This document shows, in pieces, positions 23,239 to 35,563 of a DNA stretch of 64,000 nt. How positions within the stretch are numbered: position 1 is the first letter of the stretch; each line of letters starts with the position of its first letter. This stretch comes from Theobroma cacao. Its lineage: Eukaryota > Streptophyta > Magnoliopsida > Malvales > Malvaceae. The notes beneath the pieces were generated by a model, which was not told where the DNA came from, searched no databases, and worked only from the letters and a program-made list of their open reading frames with translations. The stretch covers positions 19,539,672 through 19,603,671 of the forward strand of contig NC_030856.1 of NCBI RefSeq assembly GCF_000208745.1, in the 5' to 3' direction. The position numbers and the translations under genes are program-made.

Positions 23239-23887
23239 CTTACTTCTTCTAAAAAGAGTATGTGTACAATTGAGAGTGATTCCAAAGAATGCGGTGAAAT
23301 TGACTACTTGCCTTGATAGTGCTCCATGGACGAGGTAGAAAATGAATTAACGAGATCAAAGTGTTGAAATCTCAGATAAATTGCTGGAGCGTTATACACG
23401 CACTAAGGGAGGCCAACTCTGTAGCGGATAACTTGGCTAAGCAAGGCGCTTAGTATGGTGAGTCATGCTCAGACCCTCCTCTGGAGTAGGTGTTGGGTGG
23501 ATAAGGCTGTGGCCTGTCAGTCGAGTGCCATCGTTTTTCTAGCTGAATTCGGCGGTTTGCATCCTCCAGGCATTCAATGAACGGTGTATAATTTTGTTTG
23601 TACCCGTGGTAAAGGAGAGTGCTTTATTGGCAGTGTTAATATGCATAGGTAGAGCTGTGCTGGTTGTGTTAACGTGTAGACTTGTAGAATGCTCTGTTAT
23701 TTTGTTTTCTGTTTGGGTGCACCAGGATATTGCTTGTGTGACTTGGCACTGCTCTGTGCAGATCACTTGCATGGAGATTTGGGTTCATTATGCTCCCAGA
23801 TTGTAGGACAGAGACATCAAACCTCCTCTTTTTTGAACTGCCCGTGGCCTTTCTAATGATATATAGCCTTTCGAAAACAGAAAAAAA
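23239..23887 (+). mobile_element. 5'-truncated LINE tail (RNase H C-terminus) with 32-bp TSD
   Basis: Translated plus-strand sequence near 23380-23450 reads 'HTLREANSVADNLAKQGA', the signature end of the RNase H domain of plant LINEs. A 3' UTR-like tail and A7 follow. A 32-bp perfect direct repeat (23207-23238 and 23888-23919, beginning GTGTCCAACG) flanks it. That is long for a LINE TSD but fits target-primed insertion. Confidence 0.8.
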
Positions 23888-24018
23888 GTGTCCAACGAGA
23901 TATCTTAATGGTTAGTAAAGTCTTGCTAAAGTTAAAGAATAAACCGGACGGCATTGTTTCCCAACTATAAGAATTTAAAACAATCGGAAGAAAGTTAATC
24001 TATTGATGGCGGACGTAA

Positions 24019-24648
24019 TTAGAAAAACTCTACTTCTTTCAGGGCAGTTTCTTGAATAGCAGCCCAGTGGTTCCTCTTATTAATTACATTGATCATGATC
24101 AGGGGCGGATCCATTTTGATACACACACTAGGGGTGGTTAACTCTGTAGTGGATAACTTGGTGCCAGATGAATACCACTAAAATGCCGAAAATTTTTACT
24201 AATTATATTACTTATGTTTGAATTTTATATAATTAATGATGTTAATAAACTCATTAATTCTTTTACTATTTTGTTAAGAGTGAGGTCAAATATTTTAAGT
24301 CAAAGTAAATTTAGTTATGACACTACTTAAAAAAATTTCTGAGCCCAACCCTGGTAATGATCATATAAATTTATCATGTAAGAATAATAATGAAGATGAC
24401 AATGGCGTCAAATGAACATACCTGCTGAGCTCTCTGTGAGCTTTTGAAATGCCTCCTTGTTGCATCTGCGACCTTGCAGTTCCTCCTGCTTATAGGGAAA
24501 GCAAGCATGTTTCTTTTTTTTTTCCCCTTTTTCTGACAGTCTTCAGTTTGATCAATGATAGAAGGTTTTGGTAATGCTGCATTTCCTCCTGCCAATGCAG
24601 AACTATATATAGACTCTCGCTTGTTGACGGAGACATAATGCTTACATA
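24019..24648 (-). CDS. Possible last two exons of an unidentified host gene
   Basis: The minus-strand exon 24422-24648 is bounded by a T-rich acceptor (ATTTTTTAG) and a strong donor (CAG|GTATGT). It stays open for 75 codons ('ALAGGNAALPKPS', basic 'KKGKKKRN', 'RRHFKSSQRAQQ'). Joining in phase 0 to 24019-24075 gives 'RNHWAAIQETALKEVEFF' and a stop. Alternatively transcription starts locally: TATATATA lies near 24604-24612 with an ATG at 24506-24508, giving a 47-residue protein. The intron (346 bp) contains a 254-bp MITE, without which it would be about 84 bp. The acceptor at 24076 is weak. No known family recognised. Confidence 0.35.
24100..24353. mobile_element. hAT-like MITE carrying a LINE-derived segment
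   Basis: Ends CAGGGGCGGATCC and ...GGAGCCCAACCCTG-like (CAGGG...CCCTG), the terminal pattern of plant hAT elements. The flanks ATCATGAT and GTAATGAT match at 6 of 8 positions. Nucleotides 24118-24162 are about 84% identical (38 of 45 by hand count) to the RNase H segment of the LINE at 23395-23440. Confidence 0.5.
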
Positions 24649-26314
24649 CTAAAAAATTAAATTTTAATTAACTTCTATTCTACTTCAATTGCGTACTAAA
24701 TAATTCAAACTTATCTTTAATATACTTATATATTAAACTTTAGTTAAAATTAATTACTAAGCATTTATTTAAAAAAGGTTTAGTGATAAAGAAATCGATT
24801 AAAACGAAAAGGGAAAGAAATGGGAAAAGGAGAATAAAGAAAAAAAATTAAACAAGATGAGGGTATTTTTAGTATTTAAGGTAAACTTTGAACAAATATT
24901 AACTTAACTAATGGAATCATAATATCAATTACTTTTTTCAAGAGAGTTAAAGAGCCTTTTTCAAACTAATGGTGGTAAGTTTATTTTCAATGAAACCTCA
25001 TTGATGACGACTATTTCCCCTAATTGAATTAAATATACCTTGATATATTCTAAAAAGCAACTGAATCAAAATTCAACCTGATTTAATTTAATTTGATAGT
25101 AACTAATGATGATTTAGAAACTAATTGAACCTTATTATGATGATTTATAACTAATTAAATCGCACAATTTTTTCAATAAAACGATATAACAAAGAAGTTA
25201 TTTTGTCTTTTCATTTTAAAGTTAACTTGGTAACTAACACCCTTACTTTTTTAAGAGGGGAGGGTAAGTGGAATGTCCACTAAACTTAAAAAGGGTGACA
25301 AAACTTTTCTTTTTTTTAAATATGTATTTTATAGAGTTAAATTTAAATAAATATACATTTAAAAATCATTATACTCAAACTATTTGAAGTAAAGTACTTA
25401 ATTCTTTCGATTATTAATAAAATGACTACAAAATAACTGAACCTTACGTGAATTTTCAATATAAAAAAAACTATTGGAAATAAAGAACAATCAAATTTGG
25501 AAACTTTATCAATAAAATTACAAACAATGACTTCATATAAGTTATTTATAAATTATTACTGCAATCTTGACTCAGTTCCTATAATGTTAACTTTTCTAGC
25601 CGTTGCACCAAAAATTTTGATTACGCCACCAAGAATCCACCAACTTCAATTATTTAAGTGGTCCAGGTGTACAAGTCACGAAAGAGGGCCATCATATTCT
25701 ATTGATCGCGCGATACCGCAAAATTTTCGCACGTAGTCGAGCAATTGCTAGCGATCCGTTGGCAGAGCTACTTTTGTCTTCAAGCTATTGACTCTGATTT
25801 CTAGTCTCTCTTTTTTATTTCTTTTCAATCAAATGGATGAATTCCCACAATTTGTAATTAACTTTGCACATGGGCGGTGAAGATGAATATACTGAAAAGC
25901 AAGTACTTGACTAACGAGGCAGAATGCCGTGGAATTTGGCTCTACTTTTAATAATGTGAGGTTAACTAATCACGACGCACTATTGAAACTATGTTGATTC
26001 ATGCCGGCAATCATGCAATTTCAGGGTAATTTGTCTCCTTTTGTTTCTTCTGGTCAGTACCATTAAACAATTGACGCGTCAGTGTAAATTCATGCCGGTC
26101 ACAGTGAAATTGTTAGGAAATGCATGTACAATTAATGACAAGGCATACTACTTTGAAAGAATCAAACAATGAGAAAGCTAGGCCGGTGGGGAAACTCACC
26201 AAAATCCAAAGACGTACGCCATGTCCACCGGCTACCCACCTCGATCCTTTACTTCATCTCTTCCATATTTCCTTGCCTTGGAGTTAACCTTGTGTGTGGA
26301 GAGATGAGAATATC
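24649..26314. other. Intergenic, AT-rich, no recognised element
   Basis: Mostly low-complexity AT-rich DNA up to about 25700, then more balanced sequence with a small GC-richer patch near 25700-25760. No RT, gag or transposase segments and no TE termini found. Confidence 0.35.
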
Positions 26315-26542
26315 ATGTCCAAGCCTGGAATGAAGCTCGGAATGATATCCCCTCCAGCAGCCCATCTCCCTCTCTGCAAACTGTTAGTCAGAGATTTTGG
26401 AAGGAATGGCTTACCTCCTCAAACTCAAACTCAGTCTCAGTCTCAATCTCAGACCTCAAATCTCAGCTCTTCTGTTTTCGCCCTCGCTCAAGGCTCGCAA
26501 ATTGTAACTATACGGGTCAGGTCCCCCTGGATGCCTTTGTAA
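26315..26542 (+). CDS. Hypothetical 75-residue ORF in GC-balanced segment
   Basis: Opens ATGTCCAAGCC (MSKPGMKLGM), has a Gln/Ser/Thr-rich stretch from 'ctcaaa/ctcagt' hexamer repeats, and ends 'RSPWMPL'. Base composition is more gene-like than the surroundings and the upstream 150 bp looks UTR-like. It may be a first exon or a chance frame; no family recognised. Confidence 0.25.
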   Translation: MSKPGMKLGMISPPAAHLPLCKLLVRDFGRNGLPPQTQTQSQSQSQTSNLSSSVFALAQGSQIVTIRVRSPWMPL

Positions 26543-27190
26543 ACCAAATCTTAGAGTAATTTCTTGTTGATCAATGAGATAAAAGAAAAATCTTCAGTTC
26601 GACAGAAATTCCAACAGCTGCAATTACGCATCACCAAAAATTAACATCTTTCTTTACCATTCATGGAATCAGGTTGATATGACGTATTTTAAAAAGTCTT
26701 AAAGAGAAAGGAAGCAATCCAATTTTACAGAAATAATGGAAATAGACAAGAAGAGAAAAAAAGAAAGAAGAAAAGTTTGAATGAACAAAACCAAACCTAT
26801 CCTAATCCTCTCATTTTGAAATTCATTTTTTTCTTATAAAAAAAAAAAAAGAGAATCTCAATCTACAAGAGCATTTACACAAAAAGAGAGGAAAAATGCT
26901 TTCAGCAAGCAGAATACTTTGCTTTCTGTGGTTTGAGACAGAGGTTGGTTTTGGGGAAATATGAAGGCTTCCAATTGGTGAAAAGGGAAGGAAAGAGAGA
27001 ACTGAATGAAGAAGAAGAGTGTTTGGGGGTCACTGGCGGTGGGGGAAACGGCCAAAGGAGGGACTTCGTTTCATTTTTCTAGAGAGAGAGAAAAGTTCGG
27101 TAAAAATAGAGTTAGCTTTTTAATTTTCAGATTATATAATGAGAATATTAAACGACATCGTTTAAGCTGACATAGGAAAGCAAACACTAA
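26543..27190. other. Non-TE-like stretch with minus-strand pyrimidine-rich segment
   Basis: On the minus strand 26860-27080 resembles a transcribed leader: a CT-rich run, then an ATG (MKRSPSFGRFPHRQ, stop) and a pyrimidine-rich tract ending in poly-T. No gene can be supported. Confidence 0.25.
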
Positions 27191-27191
27191 C

Positions 27192-27425
27192 TTGCTCCGT
27201 AGCTTGCTTGGTTGGATTATAGTTTGGTAAATGGAGGTCTCATGTTCGAACCCACCAATAGCATCATGTTTTTTGAAGAAGGAAGTTGATCGTTGACCTG
27301 TGTTGACCGAAGCCTATTTTAGTCTAATCTTAGCCTGTGGCCTATTTGAAGTGTTAGGCTTTAGAAGGGGACAAAGCCCAGTTCACATAGAAAGGTGTGG
27401 ACTTATTCTTTTTTCCTTTTCCTTT
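27192..27425 (+). mobile_element. SINE-like unit with pol III A and B boxes
   Basis: TAGCTTGCTTGG (27200-27211) fits an A box except for one base. TGTTCGAACC (27243-27252) is a close match to the B box, at tRNA-like spacing, and a T-rich tail follows near 27410-27435. No TSD identified. Confidence 0.4.
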
Positions 27426-28139
27426 TTTTTTATTTTGGTTTTTATTTTTTAATTCTTAGTTAATTTTTTACTTTGGTTGTTATTTCATTTTTTTGACAAT
27501 AGTAAAACTAGCAAGAAATATAAAAACTAAGAGAATAATAATGAATAAAATAAATGGTAGAAATATTTAGTAATTTAAAAATTATATCATTATATTTACT
27601 TGTGTGTTTCGCTTCAAAAAAAATAATGAACAAATAAGTAAGTAAAAATTCTCCAATGATGGAATTTCAAGAACGCTATAAAAGGATAATTTTTTTGAAA
27701 ATTTCTAGGTGAAAAAATTTTCTTAAAATTCACCACAAATTTTGGGAAACTTAAGGGAAATTTCAACATCAACAGATTTTTATTTATTTAAAAAATAAAT
27801 TTGAAATAAGCATATAAAAATAAGCTTTTTTTATAAATATGCAGTTTTAATACTGGTTGCTTGAGCTAAAATAGCCTAGGACTTTTTTCAAAAATAAAAT
27901 GAAAAGAAAATTACATCGAAAATTAAGATAGACCCTTTGTGGTATTTAATAAATAACTTTTTATTAATCACGAATTTATTTATTCAAAATAGAAAAAAGT
28001 TAACTTTATTTTTTTATCTATTTAAAATATATTTTTGAAAATATAAAAAGCATCTTTATATAACATAAAGTTTATAATTAATAATAAATTATTACAAAAA
28101 GTTTAACAAATAATTTATAAGTAACACATAATTCATAAA
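27426..28139. other. AT-rich intergenic DNA
   Basis: Long A and T runs. One more diverged copy of the module described at 20820-22560 lies near 27650-27760. No genes. Confidence 0.4.
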
Positions 28140-28800
28140 TTAACGATTTTTATTTTCCATCAATGCAGCAGCTATTTGGTTGCAAACTTTACCCATGTAA
28201 CTATCATCCAATACTCTTCCATAAGTACATGAACCCATTTCTTTATCATTGCTTCTTTTTTCTTTACTCTTAAGAATATAATTGAGATTACGATCGCATC
28301 TGTCAAACTCTTCGTCTATAACACCACACTTTCTAATGTAGTTATGAAGTGTCGTTGTTGCAACAATAATCTTTTCTTGTTTTATCAACAAAAATGGCTT
28401 CATATCATGAAAAATATGACACCTATTCCAAACTCCAATTGTTCATTCAATGACATTTCTTAGCGAAGAATGTGCATGGTTGAATGTTTCTTCTACACCT
28501 TCTGGCTGACTGCAACCTCTCAAATCAAGAATGTGAGGAGAGTTAATATAGTTTGATTAACCTTTTAGTGTAATTTGATCCTTTCATCATATATCCTAGA
28601 TAGATAAAAAGCTTGGCTTGGTGTCTACGTTCTAACTTATCCATATTAGTCTTGGAGTTTCCATATTGACCTATCAAGATTGCCTTAGCCAAGGTCTTTC
28701 AATCAATATAAGCCAAAAGCAAATGAGATATGTCATTTTCAAATCACTTGGAGTAATGAATTCTCTTTGGACTACTCATTCATCTTCGCATTTTTCATGT
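28140..28800 (-). pseudogene. PIF/Harbinger transposase (HARBI1-like) C-terminal relic
   Basis: The minus strand near 28400-28490 reads 'FNHAHSSLRNVIE', a stop, then 'TIGVWN'. It continues into an 87-residue frame with 'KIIVATTTLHNYIRK' and a C-terminus rich in acidic and polar residues. This matches the end of the DDE_Tnp_4 fold (catalytic Glu in the '.RNVIER.FG' motif, then 'I..A...LHN.IR'). Upstream segments are broken by stops and frameshifts. Only the last third or so of a normal transposase (about 400 residues) is seen, and no TIRs were found. Confidence 0.75.
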
Positions 28801-28868
28801 TGTTGTTCAATTTTCTACTCACGCAAGTGCATGTATCGTAAAGATAATATAGAGGTAAGTAGAGTGTT
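28800..28868 (+). mobile_element. Left part of an older repeat interrupted by two LTR insertions
   Basis: Reads 'tttctactcacgcaag..' into '...gtagagtgtt'. It continues at 31799 ('gtgtcgatcccatag') after removal of the solo LTR. The element class is uncertain; the junction phrase is common in plant repeats. Confidence 0.5.
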
Positions 28869-31798
28869 TGTCACGACCCGATATACCCCTCGAGCTCGTG
28901 ACAACCGCCGCGGTGTCCTAGTAGACACTCATTGCCCGGAATGCCAACCCGAAACCCCACAAGGCTTTACTATCAGTTTTTTTGTTCCCTTGTGAGCAAC
29001 CATTGTCAAATATCGTGTTCTAAAAGATTTTAAGCCGTTTTCAACTTAAAACAAATAAAATATTAATTTCGTCTCACAGGGATATTTTGGTCATTTTTCT
29101 CAAAAATTTTGAAACTGGCTAAAATGTAATATACAAGTACAAAAGACATAATTCATAATCAAAATGAGTTTAAAAGTCTAAAATCTTCATTTAAAACGAA
29201 ATTATGGTTATTTGAATATAATAAGAAAATAAAAGAAATATTAAGTAAAATATTCTATTTTCTTATAAAACAATATTTATAGAGTTATACGTAAATAATT
29301 TTTTGTAGCGTAAAAGCTAAATAAATTTATACATACTGCAATACAGTAAGCCAAAATATTTAATTTAATTTACAATAACAAGAGGGCCCCCGAATAAACA
29401 AAAGTAAAGAGGACTGTGAACCTACGGTTTGGAAAATGCAGATCCCACGGTAGTCCTCAATGAGATCAGCTATCTACAATCTATACTGAACCTTAAATGG
29501 GTGGAAAGGAGGGTGGTGGGATTATAAAATCCCAATGAGTAAACAGACATCATCATAAACATCTAGAATTGAGTACATGGAGACAATAAAGTAAATCATC
29601 ATAAACTAGGTTATAGCATTAGTACACATTTTGTTCAAAATACGTAAAGAGGCTTATGAATCTCATAAAAACTAGGCTTATGCCATAAATCTATTCTCGG
29701 GGACACCTTGGCCGAGGCATCCTACCGAGACCGCCAAGGCTATTAAAATTCACATTTCACATAAATCATGTTTTTGTTTTGAAAACATAGCCGTTCCTTG
29801 ACGTTGGTTGAGCTCCCCCTCACGTGGTGGTTTAGTGTGAAGTGAACCCTAAGCTTTACCCCAGGAGATACCCTACTCGCCTCTCCGTTCGAGGTAAGAA
29901 TATAATGGGGTTTACCGTGCCTCTCTAAAAGGCTGGTCCACAGAAACCCCCTACTGCAGTGATTAATTAATATATAATCCACCATACAATAAAACTTAAT
30001 AACATGATATGGCAACTTTTGTAATTCTCATTTCAATACAATTGCCAACTAGCCAATCATGCCTAATTTACCATAAGCCAATCAATTTAAACAATCGAAT
30101 TGCAACAATTAACAGTCTCCGTGTACTCTATTTTTCAAAATCATTATTAATTCTAAAACCATTTATAAATTAATTTCATTGAAACACATTTATTCATAAA
30201 ACATGAAAATTTACCTTTTTAAATTCCTTTTTCTATAGAATTCATGAAATCATCTAAAAACCACCCTAGATAATTAAAATGACAGTAAGTTTACTCATAA
30301 TGTCTAGAATGCAGACTTTCGAAGCACTCTGTCTACTGGTCCTCGGATGCAATTTCCTTGCCTTCATCGGAGGACTCACCACCTTGACACAATACAAAAT
30401 CGAGAAATTCACCAAATTGGTACTAAATCGAAATTAAACTAATTTAGACTACCAATGCATGATATGGAATGCAAAAATGCACTGGTAACTATCTAAACCC
30501 AGTATTGGTCTAATTCGTCTTATCACCCGATTAAATTCCTAAAGCGTCCGTTTAAACTTCAAATTAATTTTTTTTCAATTTCTATACCACAATTGCACCC
30601 AAATTGACTCAATGTCCCTCAGTATGGTGCAAATTATCAATCGCAGAAGCAAATTACGAAAATACCCCTAGTAGGTAAAAATTCATATTTTTGCTCCGAA
30701 AATTCTCATTAATTTTCTAGGCTCATAATTCATCATTCCTTAACCAATTCTCTTAGAATAAAAATCAAACTCATCCTCATTCACTACATGGTAAATTCGG
30801 CCATTAATGGTTGTGGGAGAAAATAAATTCTTTTCTTGTTGTTTTGTTTCTAAATATGCTAAACTAACTAAAAACACTAACATAAATTAAAATCAAATAA
30901 ATCCAACAACTTTCTCTCTCCTAACCCATTTTGATCAGCCAACAATTCATCATAAAAACATGTAATTTAAGCATGGAAAATAAGGAGAAATGCTTAAGGA
31001 AAATAGATTTCAAGCTTAAGTTGAAAAATCCTACCTTTTTCACTTGTTTTCCTTGATTTTCCACACTTTTTCTCTTGAAATTCCTCACCTAGGGTTTGTT
31101 TTTCCTTTCTTTCCCTCTCTTCCTTGCTTGGCCGAATATTTGGAGAATAATGGGCTGATTTATGCTGATTTTTAAGTTAAATAATAAATTATCCTAAGCT
31201 TGACACATGGCATTTTCTTATAGGTCTATTTTTAAAATTTTTAAAATTTAAACATTTTATCTCCACCACGTGATTAGTCAAAGGTCAAAAATCAGAATAA
31301 AGGAAGACCATGTGCTGGAAAAAATATCCTGGTGGTGAAAAATTACAATTTTACCCCTGGGGTGGCAAAATTACCTTTTTACCCCTATACTCCGAATTAT
31401 ACCAAAATTAAAATTTTTCACTTCTAAACCTCAAATCATACTCCAATAAGTCAAATTATACTCCAATAAGTCAAATGGGGCCAAAAAAATCTTTTCTAAA
31501 ATTTTCATTTTATCCCCAAGTGGCAAATGACCATTTTGCCCTTGGATAGTGAAAATTCCAATTTGAGTCCAAATTGATCCTCAAACTCCGAATTACCATT
31601 TTGAGTCATCTTTGGACTGTGATGCTCTTAATCTCACCTTAAAATTCCTATTTGATCTAGTTCGAGGATTAAATCAACTTTGTTGTACCTTTAGATATAA
31701 TACCGACTTTTGTAAATTTTTCGGGACTCTCCTAGCATGCAATCATGCTATCATCACATGTATGTAATGACTAGTATTTTATAAAGTCGGGCTTTACA
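28869..31798 (-). mobile_element. Tekay-type solo LTR, subfamily B, minus orientation
   Basis: Ends TGTCACGACCCG and ...GGGCTTTACA. It is flanked by GTGTT (28864-28868) and GTGTC (31799-31803), a TSD with one mismatch. Sequence is nearest to the copy at 43956-46623. No coding content. Confidence 0.87.
29707..29950 (-). other. Conserved stem-forming module of Tekay LTR (copy 3)
   Basis: The minus-strand arms GGGGTTTCTGTG and CACGGTAAACCCC pair with one U-G wobble. The CCGAGGC and CCGCCAAGG segments lie near 29712-29740. Confidence 0.5.
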
Positions 31799-33120
31799 GT
31801 GTCGATCCCATAGAGAATTGAATTAATCCTTACAGTTAAGTACTAAAATTAACACATCTTAATTTTATCTAAACAAATTAAAATTAAAAAGGAAAATTTA
31901 AATTAATAAACTAAAAACTAAAAACTAAACCTAATATATCAGCAAATTTTACTTCTAGTGATTAACAGACCTAAGATTTTGATATCCTTTAATACTTCAT
32001 CTAAATACTATCTCTCCCTCTTAACTTAATTTAATGGATTAAGTTGCTAACCTAGAGTCCCAAATTATTTATAAGTCTTTGTCGAGTTTCTTATAAAAAT
32101 ATCTCTTCAATTAATTTACTGTATGTCTATACAAATTATATTGAAGAAAGATTCATTAAGTTTGTACTCTAATCCTGGCTACGTATGGCTTATAAGTGTA
32201 TGTCTACCCTATATGCAAATCAAACCACCTAATCAATTAAGTGTATTCAATCATACGTTATTGTATTCAAGGTCTATCTAAATCTCCTTCGTCAAGGTTT
32301 AACCTAGGTTTCTAATTCAATCTAATGGTGGCCAGTCAACTAGAAGCATTAAGAACAGAATAAAATAAACAACTTAAATCTATCAAATATAAGTAAAAGA
32401 GAGATAAATAATTCAGACTATATATTGAGTTCAATTATAATCTTAGATTAAAAATTTAGTTCCCCATCAAGTCATACATCATCATTGAATAAAATTTAAA
32501 CATTAAAACCAAGGGAATAAAAGAATAACAAAAAGATAGAAAAAACCAAGCAATGTATTCTTGATCTCCAAATATCCTTGAATTCTTCAAATTCCTCCAA
32601 TGACTCTATAGCTTGACTCTCAGCTGTTAATCTGGTGTTTTTCTTCTCCCTTAAGTCCTCTAAAAGGTTGTTTTTATAGGCTTTGAAGTTAGGCCAAGTT
32701 GGGTGAAGAAAGAAGTCAATTTCAGTTGGGATGTCCTCATCAGACTATGTAAGTCGCAACTTTGCCAAATTAATTAACAGAAATCGTAATTGCTTTAGGA
32801 CTGCTGCAATGTGTCAAATTCAACAAGATTTTGGACCATCTTACAAATCGAACTGGGTGAAGTGGTAAACATAAAATTTTTAGATCTTTATCTTAGCTTT
32901 CCAATGGTCTAAGAATCACTTCATTTGAAATTCTGTAGGGAAATTTATGGCTAAAATATCGAAACATATGCATTGGAAGTCTGCACCTCGAAATTGTTCT
33001 CCTTCTTTCACTAAATTTTTTTTTCAAACACCGACAAAAGCACAAATAAATCAATAACCAGCTATCTTAACCACATTAACACCAAATTAAACATAAAATT
33101 AACTAAGATTAGATTGACTC
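31799..33120 (+). mobile_element. Middle part of the older interrupted repeat
   Basis: Non-coding AT-rich sequence running from 'gtgtcgatccc' to the TSD GACTC at 33116-33120. It is continuous with 28800-28868 on the left and with 42640 onwards on the right. Confidence 0.5.
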
Positions 33121-35124
33121 TGTAAAACCTGACCCTATAAACACATGTCATGACATACATGCACTGAGTAGCATGTTATTATGCTAGGAAAGCACCTAAG
33201 AATAGACGAAACTCGGTATCGTACCTAATGGTACACTTGAGTTGATTTAGCCTCGAACTAGTTCAAATAGGAATTGTAGGATGAAATTTAATATTTTATA
33301 ATCCAGGAATGACTAAAAATGATTGTTCGGAGTTCGAGGGTTCATCAGGTGTAAAATTGAAAATTTTGATGTTCAAGGGTAAAAAAAATTTTCATTTTGC
33401 CACCTAAGATAATAATTTGATCATGGAGTGAAATTTTTTACCAAGATTAACTATTTGGAGTATAATTTAATGATAGGAAGTGAAAAAGTTTAATTCTGGC
33501 GATTTCTGGAGTGTAGGGGTAAAATCGTAATTTTACCACCTGGGGATAAAATTTGAGATTTTGAGAGAATTTAGATCAAATTTGACAAATTGGAGAATGG
33601 TATGAGTATAAGGGATGAAAAATATGTCTATGGGCAATTTTTCAGTTTTTAGGGCAGAAATGTAATTTTTCACTTTTACGGGGGCAAAAGTGTAAATTTT
33701 AAAAAAGTTACTCCACCAAGACTTTGGATAAGTCTGAGAATTTTATCTAAGCTATGAATATGTGGGACAAGTGTATGGTGAAAATTTGGAAACAAATGGA
33801 TGAAATTTTAAAAATGGGCCAATGGGAAAGTGACAAATGGCACTTTTTAATGATTTAATATTATTTTAATGAAAAGTCAGCCCATTTAAACCCCATTTTA
33901 AGTGATGGCCGGCCATAAGGGAGAACAAGAGAGAAAATAGAGAGAAAAGGAAGAAAAAAAAGAAAAACCAAAGAGAAACAAGAAAATTGAAAAGGAAATT
34001 CACGTTTTTCGCCCATTTACGCGTCTAACGATAAGATTTTTCGACTTTAGCTTGATTTCTACCTTTCCTATGCCTTTGTTTCCATTTAGCATGCTTGAGG
34101 AGAGAGATCTAAAAGTGACATCAAGGGCTCGCCGAATTTCAAGGGGGGAGAAATTGAAATTTGTAGGTTTTGATTTTTAGTTAAATTGATAGTTTTAGTT
34201 AGTTAAATGTGTTTAGAAATTAAATTGGGCAAGAAAGCATTAAATTCTCACAATACCCACTCTTGGCCGGATCTGCAATGAGGTACAATGATGATGATCT
34301 GATTTTTATTCCAAGAGAAATGAAGAGAAAATGATGAAAAATGGTTAAATGTGATAGAAAACAAAGTGAAAAATTTATCGAGTTAATGTCCCATTTTTGG
34401 CCGAATTTTCTAAGGAGGAAAGTGAACTGATTTTGGTGATTTTAGAAGGTTATTGGCTGATATTTAATGGTTAAAAATGTTGGAGAAAGAATGGGATGAT
34501 TTAGACCTAAAATGGAGCGCGTTAGCAATTTATCGGATAAAGTGTCAAAAATAGGTTAATACCGCGTTTAAGCCATTTTTGGCTATTGCATTTCAACCAT
34601 GCATTAGTATAGGATTTAAGTCAATTATATAGTGATTTAGCATCAATGTGGTGAATTGGGTAAATTTTGCAATGTGTCAAGGAGGAGAGCCTTCCGGTAA
34701 AGGCAAGGAAGTCGTACCCGATCAACAGTGATCGGGGCACCTAGGAAGCATTTCATCTATACAAACGGTGAGTAAACCTATTATTATTGTAAATTATTTA
34801 GAGTTTATTTTTAAATGCTCTTTATGTATTTTATGAAATGAAAACGAGATTAAAACGAGATTTTTAATGTTTTAGAAATAAATGTGACAAATAAAAATAT
34901 ATTGTGTTGATTATGAAATTGAATAATTGGAGGCTGCCAATTATTTTGAAATATATATTTTCCTATGAATGGCTTATGAAATATGACTATATGTGGCTAT
35001 ATTTGATAAATTGCATTGGAAATTTATGTAAGCTGTTTTTACTATGCAGGTTGGGTAAATAAATAAAAGTCACGTTATACTGTCGAAATTTTATTAAAAT
35101 TGGTGGGTTTAGTCACTGCAGTGA

Positions 35125-35375
35125 CGGGTTTCCGTGGACTACCTATTAGAGGGGCACGGTAAACCCAGTTACATAATTACTCCGGTTGTAGAGGAGAGGA
35201 GGGTAACTCCCGAGGTAGTATTAGAGCTCACTTCACTTCGAACCTCCACGTGAATGTGTAACTCGGCCAACGCCAAGGAATAGCTTGTTTTAAAACTAAA
35301 AATATGTTTCATATGTAAATATCATAACTAGCTTGGTAGACTCGGTTAGATGCCTCGGCCAAGGTATCCCCGAGG
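35125..35375 (+). other. Conserved stem-forming module of Tekay LTR (copy 4)
   Basis: CGGGTTTCCGTG (35125-35136) pairs with CACGGTAAACCC (35155-35166) with one bulged base. CCTCGG (35353) pairs with CCGAGG (35370-35375). Confidence 0.55.
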
Positions 35376-35563
35376 ATTAGTTTTGGCTTGAGCCTTGTTT
35401 TAATAAAAGTCATAAGCCTTAACAACTATTTTGGTAAATTACAAATATTTTATGGTTTAAGGAATAAATTGAAAGCCTTATGAAATGGTTTGTAATTTGT
35501 TGTTTAAACTTGCCTCCATGTTACTCGCCTTTAGATATTTATGATAATGTCTGTTTACTCATT

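Noticed and set aside
26858..27055. Minus-strand 65-residue hydrophobic frame
   Set aside because: It needs a non-ATG start and arises from a pyrimidine-rich tract.
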